Positions 60,394 through 64,000 of a DNA stretch of 64,000 nt are shown here, piece after piece. Position numbers and translations under genes: made by a program. Position 1 is the first letter of the stretch. Each line of letters begins with the position of its first letter. Origin of the DNA: Buddleja alternifolia (taxonomy: Eukaryota > Streptophyta > Magnoliopsida > Lamiales > Scrophulariaceae); NCBI GenBank assembly GCA_019426215.1, contig CM033402.1, positions 8,867,246 through 8,931,245 of the forward strand. Direction: 5' to 3'. A model generated the notes under the pieces. That model did no database searches. It was given only the letters and a program-made list of their open reading frames with translations, and was not told the DNA's origin.

Positions 60394-62128
60394 TCTATAT
60401 CTATATCTATATATATATATATATACTATTCTAAAAATATGGATAATCTAAGTGTTTCTTTCTTCCAATTGTGAAAGGACTTATCTACCCTTACTAATTA
60501 CAATTATAAATACAATTATGAATAAAAAAACCCTCCACTTTCCCACAAAATTAATAAACAATAGACACCCCCACCTTCATGCAAATTAATGAATAGTGAA
60601 AGCCCTCTATCTTCCTACTACACTTTAATTTCAACTGTGCTATTTATATCCTTACACAAGCGATTTACGGTTGGTAAAAAGGATGTCTGAAAGTTCTTTC
60701 ATCTGCAAATGTAAAATAATTATAAGCCGGCTCAAGTACTACAAATCTCCTCAAGACATTGGTTAGGTTGTTGGTTTGTTGCATTGCACTGAAGATTAGC
60801 CAAGTAATCCGACACAAAGGCAGGCAGAAAAATGGTTCTTGTATTTCTTAGCATTTGGTTCAAATTCATCAATAGATCAAGGATACATATGTTTGTTTCA
60901 TCTAATGTTGTATTTTTATATCAATCATTCAATAATTAAAATCCTTACACGAGTTCAAGAAAATATATCATAAAAGATGATAAGAACCTTTGGATTTGGA
61001 TCTATAGTTCTCTGAAACAGAGAATATATATTAGTGAAATTACATTTAAATGAAAGTAGACTTAATAATAATAAAATTATATCATTCATTATTAAATAGT
61101 ACTATGCATAATACCATGAATGACTAGATAAGAAAAAAAAATACAATTTACCCTTCACGTTTTCAAAATGTATACATGATTTTATGTGCCATTTTTGAAA
61201 ATAAAATAAAATGGAGGAGATCCACAAATCAAACATTGAAAACGAAGAAGGAATAAAAATTTACCACTATCACATAGTAGAAAGTTCATAATTTCAACAA
61301 TCAACTCCAATAGGTAAAAAACTTGGACAAGAAATAAAGATGTGAAGATAATCGATGGTTATGCAAAAGACGATAGAGGAAATCTCGGCTATCAAACACG
61401 AGGAAAAAAAACTGCACTTGAAAAGTTGGCAAAGAGGAACAAAGAAACTATTACAAAGAAAATTTAGAAATGCAAAAAGTTCTATTGTAAACAATGATGA
61501 GGTGCATATAATTGAGGAAAACGCTTGTATACACCGAGTCTTGGGTCCCACTTGTGCACCTTGTGGGTGTGATTAATCTACATCACTTATTTTCTTTTTT
61601 TGAATTAAAAAACAAGTGATGTGGATTAATCACATCAACAAGATCCACAAGTGGCGCCCAAGACCCGGTTTATACAAGAATTTTCCTTATATTGATTGTG
61701 ATGGAGGTACTAGCATTCCAATACAAAACTACAATAAATGTGAAAGATTTTGAGTGAAGAAATGTTCAAATAGACATGGGCAAATAAATAATAAATATAC
61801 AACTAATGTTTAAGGAATATTCTTTTATACTATAATGGTCATTGCTGTTAGTTTATTTTACATTTTCTGGAGTCGAAAGCTATGAATAAATTTATTGTTT
61901 TGGATAACAGTGAGTAAATTGAACTTGTTCACATTCAATTTCTGATACATATTCCCGAAATTGTGTAGTATGTTTACTTAAAGAATTGTTCTATTAAAAT
62001 ATAATTTTCCTCTCTCTTATAGATTTAATACACAAAAGTTTTAGTGAAAGAACGTATAAACATTAATTTTTAATAAAATTTATATAAAGAACCATGCATC
62101 TACGTGCAACGCATGTTCTTTTTGCTAG
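60394..62128 (+). mobile_element. Putative non-autonomous Helitron (1.7 kb)
   Basis: The left end is A|TCTATATCTATATC.. and the right end is ..CATGCATCTACGTGCAACGC ATG followed by TTCTTTTTGCTAG|T. This shows the expected 3' features: a short hairpin (CATGC/GCATG stem) about 10 bases before CTAG, insertion between A and T, and no target duplication. There is no Rep/helicase gene. The open frame at 61355-61576 is unrecognised and overlaps the nested foldback. The 5' end lies in a TA-rich tract and could be shifted. Confidence 0.55.
61524..61678. mobile_element. Small foldback MITE nested in the Helitron-like element
   Basis: The left arm CTTGTATACACCGAGTCTTG and the minus-strand right arm CTTGTATAAACCGGGTCTTG pair over about 70 bp, through GTGATTAATC.ACATCACTT. 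The loop is about 15 bp. No certain target duplication is seen. Confidence 0.65.
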
Positions 62129-63048
62129 TACAAACATTGTGGACCTTCCAAAACTCATTGTTTGTGATACTAAAATATTATTATACTGGGAAGTATTGTT
62201 AACTGATAAGTGGATGTGATAAAAAATTACATTGCATTTTTTCCAAAGAGAAATCAAATAACTTGTATACGCTCTTAAATAAATATCTGAAACAGAAAAT
62301 AGTTTGTTATCACTTGAGCTAGCCCTATGGGTTAAAGCCCTTAATATAACTGCCAATATAATAGAATGATCTATTTGGATATTTAATAAAAGGGATAGTT
62401 ACGGACGATACCCATCTTATGATATGCAACTGCCAAAAAAAAAAAGGAAAAAACTCGTGTTTTATAAATTACCAACACCCCAGTGTATGGGCCTAATTGT
62501 AAGGATTTTAGGGATTATATTGTAAAAAAAAAAAAAATCAAATACAGGTAATATAATTGTAAGAAGTGCCTTACATGAGTCTCGGGATCTTTATATATTT
62601 CAAAAACAGTAGGGAGTAGTTGGGTAATTAAATATTACAAAATAGGAGGTTTGTGTAACTTTCCATATTTAAAAACTGGAATCGAATTGGAAAACAGGTT
62701 CCGGTATGGGGATCTCAATGACAAAATTCAGAAATAGCTCAACTTCTGTAACTGTGTTGCAAATAAAACAAAACTAGAGTCTAATCCTGTATAAAGATAC
62801 AAGGGAGTAACAAAAATCAGTCTTGCCACTTTTTCTTATAGCTACCAAAACCAACTCTATATGTCATGTTCATTACACATTCTCTGCACGGTTAAAGATA
62901 GATAAACAAGTCGAAGAGAACAATGGCATCGTCACAAGCTATAAAACCCTCTATCAGGAAAGGACCTTAGCATCTACAGCATACCTTAGATTCGACATAG
63001 AGAAAACTGGATAACGGCTCCAAGCATAATTTGAGGAAAACTGATGTA
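62129..63048. other. Intergenic DNA downstream of the cyclophilin gene
   Basis: AT-rich, with poly-A runs near 62437 and 62525. The part next to 63048 should contain the 3' untranslated region of the minus-strand gene. No other gene is seen. Confidence 0.35.
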
Positions 63049-64000
63049 TCACTTTGGGATAGTCACATTCAGAATTTTCACATCTTGGTATGGCTTGTCT
63101 CCCTTGTCTGTCTTCACTTTCTCTATACCCTGTTAAATTATAGATATGTGAGCTACAACGAGAAAAGTAACGCTCCGTAAAATTATTAATTGTCATATTA
63201 GTATGGAGACGATTTGAAATTTCATAAAAGAAACACGAGGGTAATTACAGTCCAATGGGCAGCGCTATAATCATTTTGCTGAAGAGTGCATAATGATGCA
63301 AAAATGTTTAAAGATGAAAATATTGTAAAGTGGGCACTTAAGTGAAGATGTACCTGTACGACATCCATTCCTTTTACAACTCTGCCAAAAACAGTATGCT
63401 TATTGTCCAACCATGGAGTGGCAACAGTCGTAATGAAGAACTGAGAGCCATTGGTGTTTGGCCCCGCATTAGCCATTGAAACTGTGAAAGGCCTGTCATG
63501 CCGCAAACTGCAAGGAGGCAGAATCGTGTTAAACAAAGGGGAAAATCACACGGCCGAGACAAAGAGCATAAACTGTATTTGTAAAATATGTTTGGTAATC
63601 AATAATGGTTCTTTAATCCTGACTGCAAGTACCATAAGGTTGCATTTGGATAAAGGGATTGGAGAAAGCATTTCAATAAAGGATTTCAAATGGCTAAATA
63701 TTAGGTGGATTTAAAATCCACGATAATGAAACAAAATAGCTCAAAATGATTATGTATTTGAAATCCTCAACTCTCAAATTCTTCCAACCAAACACGACCC
63801 ATGAGTATTTCAATAAACATTTGCCCACTGTTCCATGTCAACCAAGACAAATATGCATTTCTTATCATATATTCCACAACCATTCTCAACCAAGATGGAA
63901 AAGAATTCCGTGAATACTAGAAAATAAGCACCAACTTGAAAATCATTCTTACCTCTTATGGAACTCATCTTCAAATTCCCTTCCCCAAATAGATTGTCCA
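63049..64000 (-). CDS. CYP71: CYP71-type WD40 cyclophilin, 3' part (partial)
   Basis: This is the C-terminal part of a cyclophilin peptidyl-prolyl isomerase. The sequence matches the plant CYP71/PPWD1 class, a WD40-cyclophilin fusion that in Arabidopsis binds histone H3 and acts in chromatin silencing. Three minus-strand exons are visible: 63953-64000 (continuing beyond the window), 63354-63507 and 63049-63129, with stop TGA at 63049-63051. The order of motifs is [61 protein letters not shown], then [19 protein letters not shown]. The cyclophilin core residues in this half ([20 protein letters not shown]) are intact. The WD40 part lies outside, so the fusion is inferred from similarity of the cyclophilin half. 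Confidence 0.88.
63508..63952 (-). other. Intron of the cyclophilin gene with possible decayed MITE
   Basis: The intron lies between the ..FHKS and LRHDRPF exons. About 63638-63802 starts GGTTGCATTTGG and ends CCAAACACGACC, an imperfect inverted pair like GTTTGG-type MITE ends. No clear duplication is seen, so the element is only possible. Confidence 0.45.

Noticed and set aside
1..64000. A novel defence, biosynthetic or other multi-gene system
   Set aside because: Only four ordinary plant genes are present and they are functionally unrelated; everything else visible is repeat DNA.

Overview
The window is nuclear DNA of a flowering plant. It is AT-rich, its genes have GT-AG introns, and its protein-coding genes are plant-type; their sequences look eudicot. 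I cannot place it further from sequence alone. There are four genes. (1) A complete 10-exon alcohol-forming fatty acyl-CoA reductase (FAR) lies at 14477-20135 (+). (2) A complete 48-exon catalytic subunit of DNA polymerase epsilon lies at 26543-51726 (+). (3) A complete 3-exon 60S acidic ribosomal protein P2 lies at 58053-59471 (+). (4) The last three exons of a CYP71-type WD40-cyclophilin lie at 63049-64000 (-) and run off the window. I traced the exon chains of the three complete genes by hand; each sums to a multiple of three with GT-AG borders throughout.

Layout: 1-14.4 kb is a gene-free mosaic of nested and duplicated repeats. Next come FAR with a TATA box (14.4-20.1 kb), a repeat-rich spacer with a 1-kb foldback (20.1-26.2 kb), and polymerase epsilon with an E2F-like site and site II motifs upstream (26.2-51.7 kb). 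A spacer with a MULE-type MITE and a gutted LINE (51.7-57.2 kb) leads to the P2 gene, whose promoter carries site II motifs and telo-boxes (57.7-59.5 kb). A Helitron-like insertion (60.4-62.1 kb) and the cyclophilin 3' end complete the window.

The genes do not form a pathway: a wax/suberin enzyme, a replication polymerase, a ribosomal stalk protein and a nuclear cyclophilin are ordinary plant neighbours. Most of the interest is in the repeats. Several transposon insertions can be proved from target-site duplications (TSDs) or from an empty paralogous site in the same window. They include a tRNA-type SINE, hAT-like elements with 7-8-bp TSDs, a CACTA-like element with a 3-bp TSD, a Mutator-like MITE with a 9-bp TSD, a solo LTR with a 5-bp TSD, a LINE with a 16-bp TSD and Tourist-like MITEs. 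The FAR gene sits between two direct copies of a 1.2-1.6 kb block, and a headless copy of its 5' flank lies about 7 kb upstream. I found no evidence for a previously undescribed multi-gene system.
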